Origin: Tamarix chinensis
Lineage: Eukaryota; Streptophyta; Magnoliopsida; Caryophyllales; Tamaricaceae
NCBI GenBank assembly: GCA_030549775.1
Contig: CM060175.1
Span: 105,951,422-106,015,421 of the forward strand
Reading direction: 5' to 3'
Length of the DNA stretch: 64,000 nucleotides
Shown here: positions 34,481 through 49,079 of the stretch, piece after piece
Numbering within the stretch: position 1 is the first letter of the stretch
Layout: every line of letters begins with the position of its first letter
Position numbers and translations under genes: made by a program
Notes under the pieces: model-generated
The model's database searches: none
Seen by the model: the letters and a program-made list of their open reading frames with translations, nothing else
Told to the model about the DNA's origin: nothing

Positions 34481-37400
34481 GTTCCTGTGCTTGCATGGAA
34501 TTGATAAAAAGGCATAACGTGAAATGAATTCCGATAAAAGATTGATTAAATAATTGGTCTGGACCTTTTTGGGCCTTATGTGTGGGCTTGTTGATTATAG
34601 GCTATGGATTTCTCTATACGCTTTTATGTATCATATGTGTGGGTTGAAATTGTATGTTAATTATTATCCTGCATGAATTGATGTGTTTATGTGTCGGCCT
34701 TAGTGCTCGGTTACCTTGCTCAGTATGTAGCGTACTGATCACCGATTTCATAGGTGCTGCTCATTCCCACGGTCAAAAGTCCCGTCTGACCTGTTGCAAG
34801 TGAGAGATGCTTACTTCGATGCTATCGATGTCTATGGGACATTAGGAGGGGCCGAGTGATTGTGGGCTAGATCGGGTCCTAGAGTGGCGTGGTCGTTTTC
34901 CTTTTTAGATTATTATTCATGTTTCCCTTTTTATTATGTTTGAGTTACATAAACAATTTTATTAATGTTGTTTATTTATTATCTGAAAAACAACAGCTAG
35001 TGTTTCGAATTATATAAAGACTTACACATACTCTGATTTTCATTTTTATAAATTTGGATTATTAATGATGTTATTGGTAGTATTTTTTTAGCCTTAGCAC
35101 TTGGTACCAGAACGGTAGGAGTGAACCGGTCTGGTACTAAGTGTGGCGGTAGCATCCCTATAAATTTATGATTTTAATTTATAAGTATTTTTTTTTAAAA
35201 AAAGTGTAAATTTTGGGGGTATTACATAAGCAATAGAGGATTAAAACCTTAACAAAAGTCTAGGAAAAATTCTGGACTCAACCCTTCCTTAAGTTCATCC
35301 ACACAAGTGAAAATGTATGTTTTTAGTTGATTTCTAGTCTTTTCTACTTCACATTATTTATTTTTAAATGGTTTTACTAAATTTTATATATTTTATTTTA
35401 TTTTAAAGGAGATTAAGATGTTGAAGAGGAAGAGTTACAATTTTAAGAGTTTTTTTCTCTTATATAGAATCTTGAAGTTTTTGTAAAGTATTTAGACCTC
35501 ACATAAGATAGATTTTTGTGCTACGTGTTGTGTGTTTCAATATTTTATAGCATGAATTTTGTGTAATTATTTGCATGAGAGCATGTATAAGTGTCTTGGT
35601 GTGATGAGAATAATGACTATTTTTTTAGTATAGAGGAGCCTTGCCTTCTAACCATGATTTAGGGTTAGAGTTGGTTTTATTGTGATTCAGGTGTTTTAGT
35701 GTGTTTCTCATGTATATTTCCATGTATCCATGTGTTCATATATGGTTTGATTGAATGAAATGCATGAAAATAACCTTTAGACCCAAGATAGGCTTATTCA
35801 CTTTTATTTAAATGCTTGATGTTGTTTAAAGCATAAAATAAGCTTTGAAATGTGGTTTTAGTCTTGAAAATTGTAGTATGCATGTTATAGTGATATTCTG
35901 AAAAGTTTCATGTGGAATGGTTATGTATGGAAGTGCTTAGTTGATTTAGAAATGTCTATGTTATTCATTTTGGTGTTCTAATATAACAAGTCTATTGATT
36001 TGGCCCAAAACTAGTCAATTGGTGAAACCAATCAACTAATTTTGATCTAATAGGTTACTTGTTAATTATGTTTTTTTAAGTTGTTGGTCTGCTTCTAGAA
36101 TCGGTCAATAGGTTAAGGTCTTGTCCAATCAACTAGTTCCTTTATGCTAGTTGACTACTTCATTTATTATGTTGAATTTTGCTCATTGTTTATTTCCTAA
36201 ACTAGTCTCTTAGTTTGTACTAATCTATTGGTTTGTTTAGAAATTTTGTGATGATTAATTTGGGGTGACTTCTTATTTAATCTTTAACCTATTTAATTAA
36301 TGAACAAAAAGATAATAACGGTGAGTTCCTATGTGATTCCATGGGCCTAATATAGTATGCTCAATTGGTTAGACCTTGAATATATTGCTTATAATTAAAG
36401 TGAAAGACACCTGAATTAAGACTAGGATCTAATTTAGGGTTGTGTTGTTATTCATTCCTAATCTTTTGCATTTTCCCTTATATCTACCATATAGGTTTGT
36501 GTGGGCCCTATAAGGGATATGTGTGCTTAATAATCAAGTAACTTAATTATGGTTATTATTCTTATAATCCCTTCCAGGTTATAATGGTGGTTACAACATT
36601 TGTGTAGATCTTTTTTCTTGGTTATCCCTTAACATATTTGAGGATATGACTATTATAGAGCGCTACTAGGACCTATTGCCTCTGAGATCGAAGTAATATG
36701 TATTTAAGGACCTTATTATTGTATAACATCAATAGGATTATGTAACTTTGAGCTAAGATTAGTTATATCGTCTTAGTGGGCCCTTGTGCTCAGATAACCT
36801 TAAGTAAAGTTGTAAGTATCTGAAATGCCCCGAAATTTTCTAATTTTAGATATTATATTTAAATAAGGTTGTATTTAAAATTTTAATTTAATAAATTATT
36901 TTATTAAAATAAAAGGAAATTTATTAGGGCAAATTAATAAGAAATTTTTATAAATAGGTTAAGTAAAGGAAATTTGGGTATATTATCTAATTAAGGATTT
37001 TAATTTGGGAAATTATTTAAATAAATTATTTTATGCAAATTAAGAAAGATAAAATAGTTTCAAATTAATTTTAATTAAATTAAATAAAATTTGAGGGATT
37101 TATTAATTTAAAATGGAAATTTTGGAAAAATCCTTTAAAAAGCCTATTTTAGCCTAAAAAGGGATTTAAAATTTATTTTATTTAAATATTATTAATTTTA
37201 AATATCCTAAATATTCAAATTTATTTAATTTGACCCAATCTAAATTTTTTCTCTTTTCCTTTTTCACTTTTTCCTTTTCTTTTCTTTTCATTTCCTTTTT
37301 CTTTCCTTTTCTTTCTTTTTCTTCTTCTTCGCCGAATCGGGCCTGTTGCGCGGCCCAATTTCTATTCTTCTTTCCTTTATCTTCAGCGCGGCCTGGCCCG

Positions 37401-37948
37401 CGCGTCGTCGTCGTCCCCCCCTCCTTTGCTGCGCCGCGTTTTACTCCATTCTCACACTAAAATGCGGCGTTTTGATCATCACGTTTTTACCGTTGCGCGA
37501 CAGCCTCGGAACGCCGTTCATTATCCCTTTTTATATCGAAACGCGTCATTCTATTTAACCCTCCCCCACCTCGCGCCGAACCGCCCGGTCTCCCTCCCTT
37601 TTTCTTTATTTTCTCCCCCGCAAACTGGCCGGCCAGCCTCCCCCATCTTCTTCTTCCTCCTCCGCCCGACGCTATAACCACCCACCTTCCTTCTCTCTCC
37701 CAAAAATGGTGCCTCCGGCCACACGTGGCGTGATCGGCTCTTCTCCCGCTCGTTTTCTTCCTCTCGGTCTACACGTTCATTTGAAACCATCAACTGCCTC
37801 TCTCTCCCGCTCGTTTGCCCCCATTTCTCTCTCGAAGGTCGGGCAAAATTTTGAATTTGTGCCGCCCGATCAACGGTAAAACCAACCCATTTTCCCACCG
37901 AAATTGATCTTCTGGTAACCTCCACAACCCGAGCCTACCTTCCACTAC

Positions 37949-37956
37949 TATAAATA
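37949..37956 (+). promoter_or_regulatory. TATA box of solo LTR C2
   Basis: CTACTATAAATACCCCACG, aligned with the TATA boxes of C1, D and F. The GC-rich stretch just upstream (37330-37900) would be the U3 promoter region. Confidence 0.7.
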
Positions 37957-38849
37957 CCCCACGTTTGGCCTGAAATCGAGCTTCCTTTTTCCCAAAACCT
38001 TAAGTACCAGTCTGTGCTCCACCTTAACTTTAGACGCCTCGTTCTTCTCCGATATCCAACATCGTCGCCTCTTATTACTCCCAATCTCTTCCCTGCAACA
38101 CCCTCTAATTAACTAAACCATCTAACACCTTCGATTCACCTTGTACAAGCCTCCATAATCGTGCAAAGTTGACTAGTTATCTCGCCAGAAAACTCCACCC
38201 CGAGACCTTGAAACGCCAACCACCACCACATCCGCCGCTTTTACCACCTTCCAAACCAACCATCAACTCCTAATAAATCTCCTCCACAGCCCCATAGATT
38301 TATTTTATTTTTCTCCTTCCCCCTCACCTCTTTTTCTTCATTTTAAACCCTCTTAGATCCATTTTTCGGCCACCTCCGGGAGCCACCGCCGGTTCCACCT
38401 ACATCCTCCGACTCAAGGTGAAGCTCTAGACATTTTAAACACATAGTTTTGAATTATTGATAATTATTCTATTTTTAGCCTAAAATTTAGTGTTAATTCA
38501 ACTTTAATTATTATTATTATAATTATTATTATTAGTAATATTGATTGTATTCTAATTTCTAAATTTTTGTTACAGGTCTGGGAGTATTATTGAGTAAGAT
38601 ATATTATTCATTTCGGCCTTTACTTATTTAATTAAATTTTTACATGTTTAATGTTATTATTAATAATATTATTAATATTATTATTATTAGTGTAATTATT
38701 GGATTGATATTGTAATTATTTCAGGAGGGTCAGGAACCTAAAATTTTAATTATTCCTCGCACTTTTACTTTTTATTAATATTAGTAACATTTTTAACATT
38801 ACTTCTAATTATATTATTATTATTATCTTTATTAACTTTATATTATAAG

Positions 38850-38880
<31 letters not shown>

Positions 38881-39003
38881 TATCATTATTACATTTCGAA
38901 TAGTGTTATTATTAAATGGAGTGATTTTGAAAGCCACCTTGTAATTTAAAGAATTATGGTATTATTAATATTAATATCCTACTAATAAGAGTGCTATTAA
39001 TGA

Positions 39004-39112
<109 letters not shown>

Positions 39113-39540
39113 ACTATTTTGGTGAAGGGTAGAAACCTTTGTATCATCACCCTTTAGAAAGAAAATAATAAATTAATTGTAATAGTTTCTATAGTTAATT
39201 ATTAAGTAGTAGTATTTTAAGTAAAAATCAAACCTCGAAATAAGTTAGAATTATATAAGAAGGTCTAATCATAGTATGTTTTGATATAATAGGCGAACCC
39301 AATCAAATCCCTCAAGTGGAATAGGAGCGTGCACCAAGACCGGTGACGTTTTAGGTAAGGGTCTACTAAGGCCATTTATGTGTTTGCATGTATTATGAAT
39401 ATGACATGTTATGTATTTTATGTCCGTTGTTCTTATTGATTATGCATGTGATATGGTTATAAAGTTGAAGTATGTTATTATGAATGTCATGTGCCATGAA
39501 AATTATGTGTATGCTTATGTTATTAATGTATGACCTGAAG

Positions 39541-40080
39541 TGATATATGAATTAGGATTTGCATGTAAGAGGATGGTACTAGGGTTTGCATGAGATGACA
39601 TGGTGCTAGGGTTTGCACGAAAGGGAATGATACTAGGGTTTGCATGGAATAGCAAGCAGATGAAGGTGTGCATGAAATAACATAATATTAGGGTTTGCAT
39701 GAATTAATGTGGAGTTAGGGTTTTGCATGTGGATTAGGGTTTCATAAAAACATGCCTACATGGAATTAATGTTGCATGGGGATCTGGGTTGCATGGAAGC
39801 ATGTTTACGTGGAGCTAGGGTTTGCATATGAATTAGGGTTTTCATGGAAGGGTGGTATATGTGAAGCTAGGGTTTACACATGTGAGGTACGTGGAGTTAG
39901 GGTTTGCACGGGAGTGTGGTACGTGGAGATTGGGTTTGCATGGGAGCTAGGGTTTGCATGGAAGCGTGGGTCATGTGTAGTTAGGGTTTGTATGGGAACT
40001 AAGATTTGCATGGAAATATGGTTTACGTGGAGATAGGGTTTGCATGGAGTAGGGTTGCATGGGAGTTAGGGTTTTCATGG
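39541..40080 (+). repeat. TTAGGGTTTGCATGG-type interspersed array in C2
   Basis: Roughly twenty diverged units of 20-40 bp with a core AGGGTTTGCATG. The core contains the telobox half AGGGTTT. C1 has the same kind of array at 33706-33960. Confidence 0.75.
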
Positions 40081-40388
40081 ATTTAGTCACGCATGTCTGG
40101 GCAAATGTTTGTGAATGTCACATGTTTTTGAATAAAATACTTAAGACATCAATCTTTTAAAGTGGAAGATTATTGAGCCGGGTCCAGACCGATCCACAGG
40201 TCAGGAATAGTGGTTAGGGTTTTATCCTATATGTGGCTGATCCACCGGTAATAATAGTGGTTAGGACATGAGGTCCTATGTGTGACCGGTCCACCGGCAA
40301 TAATAGTGGGGTGACTCGAGCTCAATAAATACAAACCAGAATTGTTAAAGCTCTTAAAAGACATAAATTACTTATAGCGAAACACCAT

Positions 40389-40620
40389 GCGAGGAGGAAC
40401 CAGATCGATCCACCGGTCAGGAATAGTGGTTAGGGTTTTACCCTATGTGTGTCCGGCCCACCGGTTATAATAGTGGGGTGTTCTTGTTTTCGCATGGATA
40501 TGATGCGAGCAGGAACCAGACCGATCCACCGGTCAGGAATAGTGGTTAGGGTTTTACCCTATGTGTGTCCGGCCCACCGGTTATAATAGTGGGGTGTTCC
40601 TGTTTTTCGCATGGATTGAT
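40389..40620 (+). repeat. Two 116-bp tandem units in C2
   Basis: Units 40389-40504 and 40505-40620 start GCGAG-AGGAACCAGA and end CGCATGGAT-TGAT, with only a few differences. C1 has a single unit here, so this is a recent local duplication within the CCACCGGT array. Confidence 0.9.
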
Positions 40621-42044
40621 AAAAGGCATGGTGTGTATTGACTTCTGATAAAATAAAGATTAAATGATTAATCCAGACCTTTTTGGGCCTTATGTGTGGA
40701 CTGTTGATTATAAGTTATGGATTTCACTTTATGCTTCTATATATCATATGTGTGGGTTATAACTGTATGGGATCGTTATCCTACATGAATTAATGTGTTA
40801 TATGCCGGCCTTAGTATTTGGTTACCTTACTCGGTACGTAGCGTACTGATCACCCGTTTCATGGGTAGCAGAAGGCCCGTCTAATTTGTTGCAGGTAGGA
40901 GATACCCACTTTGATGCTATCGATGTCTACGGGACATCAGGAGGGGCAGAGTGATAGCTGGGCTGGATCAATTTTTAGAGTGACGTGGCCGTTGTCCTTT
41001 TTAAATTTATGATTCATGTTATCTTTTATTATGTTTGAATTGTCAAAACAATTTTACTAAGGTTGTTTAGTTGTTATCTGGAAAAAACAATAGCCGGTAT
41101 TTAAAATTATGTAAGACTTACCCGTACTCTGATTTCTGTTTTTATAAATTTGAATTTATATGGTATTACTGATAATGTTTTCTTAGCCTTAGCACTTGGT
41201 ACCGGAACGGTAGAAGTAAACTGGTTTGGTACTAAGTGTGGCGGTAACATCCCCATAATTTACGGTTTTAATTTATAAGTAAAACAAATGTGTAAATTTT
41301 GGGGTGTTACAGTATCTACCTTTGAATGAACAAAAATTGCAATAATTTGGCAACCTCTAAAGTGGGTTCTTGTTATAACTTAAAGTATCTTCCTAGCCTT
41401 ATCTTAGAACTCTTATATATGTTCAAGTATTACCGCATCCTATCACTTAACATGATCTTACATCTTTATTACCATTTCTCACTTGATTTATGATTAAGTT
41501 TTGTATATTTATTCTATGTTGATTGTCATGTTCTATGTATCGCATGCTACCTTTATAAAGGAGGTTATTTTTACTTACACATTATGATGCTATTGCACTT
41601 CATTAGGTGTTTGAGTGTAGGAGTTCAATGACCTTGAGGGCAAGAAGTATCTCCTAGAGTGACTTGCTTTGGATTGGGCTTAGAGTCATAATTATTAAAT
41701 GGACATAAATATTGGTGCCTTTTGTGTTTCTTGAATATTGTGGACTCTCGTGTCCTTGTTCCACGTATGTATTTTCATATCATTTACCTTTTTGTTGTCT
41801 CAAAAGTTTATCTCTCTTTTGAACATCATTTGGTTGTATAATAATATATTTTGCTTCGCACATCTTCTCTTATTTTGTGTCGTTTGTTTAATCTTTTTAG
41901 CCTTGCAACTGGTAGAAGAATAATGTGAAATTACGAAAGTTATGATAAGCGTGGCAATAAGGCTCTATGTTTTTGCATTTTTCTTTCACAAAACCATGCT
42001 TTAAAATAAAATAAAATTTTATTCTTGAAAATTGAGGTGTTACA

Positions 42045-44990
42045 TGAATTCTTCAGATATATTATATTCAAAATAAAGAGAAAATAAAAAAATTAGGAAA
42101 AAGGAAGTAATAGCCTAATAGGTTAAAATCATAAGGATTGCAATGACATGTCCCAAACATAAATTTAAAGGTTCTATCTATGATCGTTATACTTATCAAA
42201 CTACATCAGTTAAGTTATAGCTTGAAGATTAAAACTAGCTCATGGGTATCGAATACCCCAAGTTCAAATCTCTCTCATTCCTGTCTTGGTATTGTAACAC
42301 ATCTATGATAATTGTAACTGCCTCTATAGTACTTTGTACTCATCTCCATGGTCTCCCTATAAAAAAAATTCTCATAAGATAATAAGGGGAAATCTTTGTG
42401 TTTCCTTTTGTCCTTTATGTAGTGAGAGAGCACCATGTTAGATTAGATATCGAACATTGGGCTTATATATGAACAATATGAATTATTAGTTGTCTTTTTG
42501 TTTATGTCCATGTAAAAGTGATTGATTTAAGTCTAAAGAATTTAGGCTTAATTCATCAAATTGGATGTGAGCCCTTATGTGTAAAGACATATGATATTCT
42601 AATTTGTTAATATACTGAACTGGAATGAAGCAATAGATTATCGGTTTGCCATCTATATATATTCAGGTCATGCTCTCTAAGTCACAAGACTTTAACACTC
42701 ATTATTTTTCATCAGCTGATAGAAATGAGAGATTAATGAAGGCCTTCTCTATATAAAGTATGTGATAAACTTGGAAGAACAAAAGATCAATCAATCAATT
42801 TATCCTACATCCAATGGTAATTCAGCCACCTTAGCTATTGTAAATTCAAGTACACTTTGACATAAATTTTTTGATGAATTAGCATGTGATCTTATCTAAT
42901 AAATTTCATCCACTAGCATAAAATCCTTTCATGTTTGATCATTGAGAATACAATTTTCATAATTTATTAGTTGTTTGATTTCACATATTTTATACAACAC
43001 TCGTACTTTCATGTTATTTGATACTTGGTTTTTGCCTAAATTTTGGATTATAGTAATGTAGCTCATGATTTGCAATTTGGTATTCACTTTTATGTTTTTT
43101 CGGTGATTTGAACTTAGTCACTATTAGACTCATTTGTCTTTGAATCAAGATTTATGTTTCCCTTTAGGTTAAATCACCATCACATCAGGCACTAGCGACT
43201 ACAAGGCCATCAATGAAGCAACTAATCACTCTTTCAGGTCTCTAGAAGCCTGTTAAATTTGGTGGTTCCTCTTATTGGTGGCGTAGAAATGGTGGAATTC
43301 TTGTACCTATTGTTGATTTGGACTTATTCAAAATGAGCTTGAAATCATCATGCGTTCAATGAAATGACATCTTAATGTTGAAGGAAGAGATAAGGGTTAA
43401 TCATTTTATTGATTGAAATAATTAATTTTAATTTTCTTTTAATGATTAGACCCATTTGCTTCTCTCATTTAGGATTTCAGTTAAGCCATATGAGCATATC
43501 CATATATATTTGGCTTCCTAACCATGACTAACAACTTAATTTTAGCTTTGTTGACAAAGATTAGAGAAGATGAAATGAAGAAGATTCCTAACTTTAAATG
43601 TGGTTGTAGTGTAATGTTATTGAATAATTTGTGTTCATCTTAAATTTCTTTAGGTCTTCTTTGGTATGTTATTTTAGGCTCTCGCATTTGGGGTGGTTTT
43701 GGGTTCCATTTGGTATATGTTTTTGGGCCACTTCATATGATATTAATTTATTTTAGTCCATTTGATGGCTATATCTTCTATATTATTTATTAATTGAATA
43801 ACAAAATTTAAATATTTTGACCTCACGCTTTCCCATAATTTTAACTAATTTTTATTTGAGCCTAATTATTTGTTTTATCTTAAGTTTGATCTATTTGAAT
43901 GTAATAAGGTCATTTTTTTATTTAATAATTTTTATTTATTGTGGATATTAAATCCAAATAAATTTGTTCTAAGGTTTAAAAATCTTTAGACCCAAATTGA
44001 AGAATCAATTTATTATCTATTATTTGTAGATAACCTAATTGACATAATATGTCACCAAAGTGATATCACTTATGAAGATTATTTTATTGAAGGTATTATA
44101 TGTCTCTGTATATGTTTATTCATACGAGTATTCAGTCAGCCCAAAGGAAGGCAAATATTGGTTAATAATTTATCCACAATTGTGATGATAAATATGCAAT
44201 GATTTTTTGGTTACCATGTGGATAATAACTTAATCCAAAGTTGAAAGTATTATTTGATAGGTTTTATTGTCAATATTTGATCACTATAACAAGATAATCA
44301 CTCACAATTAATATTGTTAGCCAAAGACTTGATAGTAATGTTATGTTGGTATCTTGTGATGGGATTGCCATCATATGAATTTATTAATTGATGTTTATCT
44401 ATGTTTTTTATGTGCGTGTGATAGCCTCTTTCCTTTTTTTTGTTTTATGAGTGGTTAATATATTTTTTAAATTATCATGCAAGGATCTAACTTCAACGAT
44501 TAAAAAGAGAACATTTGATTGCTTTTGGCTATATGAATCTTGACCTTGTATTTAGGATTGGATAGTCTACTTATATTATAGATGAAAGTATAAATAATAA
44601 TAAAAGAAACTTTGAGGAGTGAGATTTCACATTTTGCATGAGTATTATGGTCATAAAGTGCAATAATTTAGAAACCTTTAGGATGTAGAGGTAGTATCAC
44701 CAATGTAAAGGAATTCCTTACCAAATTTGCACATATTTTTTTATTAAAAAAATAGTAAGAAAGAAACAAGCATATTTTTATAAAGCCTGATTTAAAGGAG
44801 GTATAGAGGTAAAAGGAATATAAAGGAGTAATATCACATAGATGACTTACGTTACTTCAAATCTTAAGGGATTAAATTAAGCTTAAGTTGTCAAGTGACT
44901 TCTTCAAGCATCTAGTATTAATTTAGCTTGTTGCACAATTTAATTAATTAACATTAGTATAACTAAAAAAGTATAAATAAAATCATTTGT
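42045..44990. other. AT-rich DNA with a possible copia LTR/leader, no intact gene
   Basis: No ORF worth calling. A TATA-like TCTATATAAAG near 42749 and the surrounding 42430-42790 look like a copia LTR promoter region; they would belong to element M, whose coding remnants follow. 43200-43330 has a few codons reminiscent of a gag start, but too little to be sure. Confidence 0.4.
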
Positions 44991-47815
44991 GTTAAAATAA
45001 ATAAGGGTTGAAGCAAGACAAGGTATAAAGTGCACATTTGGTTGTCGCTTCTAAGAGTAAGGACAAGAAGATAAATTAGGAATATAAAGCAGCTCTTAAA
45101 GTTCCAGCACAAAAGGAAAGAAAGGGATAATTGTTTCTTTTGCTTATGTTTTGGACATGTGAAGAAGAATTATACAAATTATTATTAGTATAACACCCCC
45201 AAAATTCACTACTGAAAAAGTTCATTTTATGTAAGATTTAGCGGAAGCAAGTAAATCAAAACTTGTGAATTTCGGGAATATTACCATCGGGATTGGTACA
45301 AGCCCGGCCCCCAGTTGATCCCATACTAACCACAAGGCTAAAGAAAAATTAACAATCATCATAGTTCAAACTCAAAGTTAGGCTTCATAAAAGCATTGAA
45401 ACGTTCATAAGACAGAAATCAGAGTACGTAGAAAAGGTTTACAATCTAGAATACATAATTAAAATTTCTTAAAAGAAATAAAGGCTACAGTATGATAAAA
45501 ACTAAGTCTAGGTAATCTAATACAAAATAAACGAACATAGGAAGTAAGTCTGGCTACGCCACTCTTGATCCCTAGGCCAAGTCCATGCTCAACTCTCAGC
45601 CCCACCTGATGCCTTTTAAGCAGCGAAGACATCAAAAGCAGTATCATTGACCTGCACAAAGTCAGAAGAGCCTTATGCTCGTAGGAATGAGTAGCACCAA
45701 TAAAATGGGTGGTTAGTACGCTAAGTATTGAACAAAGTAACCATACAACTAAGGTCAACACACAAGGCATATAATACAAGTATGATCACATAAGTAGCAT
45801 ACACTCATTATAGATAAATAAAGGCCAAGTTGTGGTTTGGATCAACTAATTCTTTAAATCTTTGATCAATACTCATTTCGCGCCATGCTTATTATCATTC
45901 CATGCGAGTGCGGGATCCCCACTATTATAGTGAGTGGACCGAAAACATACAGGGCATAATGCTTCTGACCATTATTTTTGTCGATGGATCAGTCTCCAGG
46001 GCAAGATGCTCCTGACCACTATTATTTGCCGGTAGACTAGTCTGGCCCCGACTCTTATGGTGTTTTACTGTAAGTACTTAGTGTCTTTCCAATGTCTTAT
46101 CACAATTATGTTCGATTGGTTGAGCACGGAATCTCCTACTATCATAGCCGGTGGACCAAAAATATACAGGGCATAATGCTCCTGACCACTATTATTTGCT
46201 CGTGGATCGATCTCCAGGGGACCCCTTCTCCTGGCCACTATTATTCACTAGTGGACAGGTCTTGGCTCGGCTCAACAATCTTCCTCTTTAAATGATTAGT
46301 GTCTTAATGTGTCTTATTCAACAAGTTTCACCCTAGACATGCATGTCACACTCCATCTATACTTATTCTCCTAAGAGGGCTCATTTCATATCTTAAGACT
46401 CTACCCCTCCTAACACACCCCAACATTCTTTCCTTATTCCACTTACTCACACTAGAGGCCCAACTCCTAAATGTGTGGGTCGAGGCCCACTACCTTACAC
46501 CTCCAAGTCCGCTCACTACCTTACCCTAAGGTTTTCTCCAGAAACCCTAATTTGGGCCTATATGGCCCATCTTTCTCTTTCTCACACAACCTAAACTGTT
46601 TTAACACCCCACACATCACACCCCTTAGATTCAACCCTCATCATTTCACTTTACTCCCCAATACAAATGTGACTATGAAACCCTAGGTGGCCACACTAAA
46701 CCCTAGTTGGCCACAACAAACTATAGCATCCTTCCTTCCACCTGTCACCCCTCCATTTCTCACATTCCACTCTTTCTTTCCCATGACACCCATATTCACC
46801 CTACACATGACATTCCTCCACCCTCATCTCATACTACACTCAACCTTAATTATTTTTACTTTCACCACCATCTCATATTAGGGTTTTCCTCCCAAACCCT
46901 AACTAGGTCTCCTGTGCACCCTTATACTAACCCACGTACTATTTTTCACCCAAAGCTTCCAATTACCCAAACAACTCTTCCCTTACCCTACTTACATCCC
47001 AATACAACTTTTCACATGTAAAATTCATCCCCAAGCGGACTCCATGCACCCCATGCAAACCCTTGAAGTTTTCATGTAAAACCCTAGAATTCCCATGCAA
47101 ATCCTAGATTCTCCTATGCAGAGTTCACCCACTCTTTTATTTTTATTCATAGTCCCTCTTATTTTTCCTCTCATGGATCATGGGATATTTAGGTCAATCC
47201 CATATCCCTTGGTCAACTTACTTCCCCATTTTCCTTTTTCATCCTTTCACCCCATATCAATACATTAAATATCCTAGCATGCATATTCTAAAGGGCCATA
47301 TCACATCATAATCACAACATATACATATTAGACACATGCTATAAGAAACTATATGAGCATACTTCAACTCTAAGCTGCGCTACACATAAAACAATTATGA
47401 TGATAATTATAAGATACATAACATATCATGATACATGGCATACAAGGCATAAAATGCACATAGCACACGTAGGACCTTAGCTACATTCTTACCTAACACG
47501 TCACTGGTCTTGGAGCACACTCTTACGCCTCCTTAGGATATTAACTGGGTCCATCTACAAGAGGGAAAACTAAGGATTAATTTTCCTCATACCAAAAATA
47601 CTATTATTTCCTATTTTACTCTAATATTAGGGTTACTATTATTAAAAGAAACTCTACAAATAAAAATAGGGTTGTTATTCTCAAGTTAGTCTACTAGAGT
47701 ATTACTAGTCAAAATAGGTTTATGTTAATATTTATAGCCATATTTATGTCATTAAATTTAATAGCTTTATTTCTTCTAATAAAGGTACTAATACTAGTTG
47801 TAGTCAAATAGTGAC

Positions 47816-47816
<1 letters not shown>

Positions 47817-47864
<48 letters not shown>

Positions 47865-48196
47865 GTTATGGTAATAGAAACCCTAGTATTATTAAGGTTC
47901 AGACCGAAGATAGGGTTAGTGATAAAAAATAATAATATAATAATAGTAATATAAATAATGATAACACAAGGGTTCAAATATTTTTACAATAATAGCAATA
48001 GTAATACCATGCCTAAGTTAGCATTAATAATAATGATGATGATGATGATGATGATGATGCTAATATGAATAAAACAATATTAATGATAATAAAACCGTGA
48101 TAATCACATTGATATCAATAAGAATAAAAATAAGGTTCACCCATTAATATTACTTGTAGTATTAATATTCTTGAGGTTGTATTTAATAATAATGAT

Positions 48197-48246
<50 letters not shown>
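47817..48246. repeat. Triplet-repeat cluster in D: (TAA)n, (ATG)n, (TAA)n
   Basis: TAA tracts at about 47817-47863 and 48201-48246 and an ATG/TGA tract near 48037-48059. They correspond in position to the ATT/GTT tracts of C1 and C2. Confidence 0.85.
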
Positions 48247-48247
<1 letters not shown>

Positions 48248-49071
48248 TCCATAATGCTAATAACAATAAAAAGAATGATAATTGAAATAATAATAGAAAT
48301 AGGGTTTCGACCCCTTAATAATAATAAGATTAATATTCCAAGGCTGTAAATAATAATAATAATAAATAATGATAATAATAATGATAACATAATAATAATA
48401 ATAATAATATTAATATTAATGATATATTACAAATAAAAAAGAATAAGGTTTGCATAAATAGGACCTAAGGGTTGAGAAGGGTTAGAGTACCACCTAGGGT
48501 CGGTGGTGACCGGCGGCGCACGTCGGTGACGGGGAAAGAGGGAGAAAAGAGGAAAAGTTGAGTGTTTAGGGTAGGAGAGGAGGAATGAGAGTGGAAGTTG
48601 AGGTGGTGGAAGATGCTCAGGTGGAGAGGATTGGAGTGGTGGTGGTGGTGCAGCCAAAGACGGCGGCGCAGGCAGCGGTGCTATGGTGGCTAAAGGTGGT
48701 GGAGAGGGAGGAAGGGAGGAGGAGAGGGAGGTAGGGAAAAAGGAGGTATGGGGAGGTAGAGAAAGAAACCTTAGTTACTCTGGAGGGCAGAGGGGGTGGT
48801 TGTTGTGGAGGAATTGGCGGCGAATGGTTGTGCGAAGGGCGATGGTGGTCGAAGTGGGGCTGATCGGGAGGGGGACTTTGCAAGGCTGGGGTGGCTCGTG
48901 TAGGAAAAATTGAGGGTGGTGGAGGGTGATGTAGGGAGTGGTTTGGTAGGTGGATCAAGTGGCGGTGTTGGACAGCGGTGCAGCAACGGGTGGTTGAACT
49001 GGCAGCGGCAAGAAGAGTTGAGGGGTTTTGGGTTGAGAGAAAAAAGAGTTGAAAGGGGGTTGGTTGAGGGG

Positions 49072-49079
49072 TATTTATA
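49072..49079 (-). promoter_or_regulatory. TATA box of solo LTR D
   Basis: The minus strand reads CTATAAATACCCC, the same context as in C1 and C2, about 0.9 kb inside the LTR's 5' end. Confidence 0.7.

Larger units (their letters stand above)
31145..35226 (+). mobile_element. C1: 4.08-kb solo LTR, target duplication TAAGC
   Basis: The ends are GGAAATGCCCC (first base T to G relative to C2) and GGGGGTATTACA. The 5-bp TAAGC occurs on both sides (31140-31144 and 35227-35231), which fixes the insertion. Along it are a pyrimidine tract (31450-31530), a GC-rich part, a TATA box (32060), TAT/ATT-rich DNA, repeats of TTAGGGTTTGCATGG, a CCACCGGT array, and the end module CTTAGCACTTGGTACC. It is colinear with C2. 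No internal retrotransposon region exists, so it is a solo LTR. Internal short ORFs are not conserved in C2 or D. Confidence 0.85.

Noticed and set aside
37230..37925. Overlapping ORFs on both strands in C2
   Set aside because: Pyrimidine tract and GC-rich LTR promoter DNA; frames are not shared with C1.
39515..40036. ORFs on both strands in the TTAGGGTTTGCATGG array
   Set aside because: They arise from the periodic repeat with a period compatible with open frames; the encoded peptides are repetitive.
42183..42372. Possible tRNA-derived SINE (A-box-like 42236-42246, B-box-like 42261-42271, short A run at the end)
   Set aside because: The boxes are only 25 bases apart, start to start, closer than normal, and no flanking duplication or second copy is visible.
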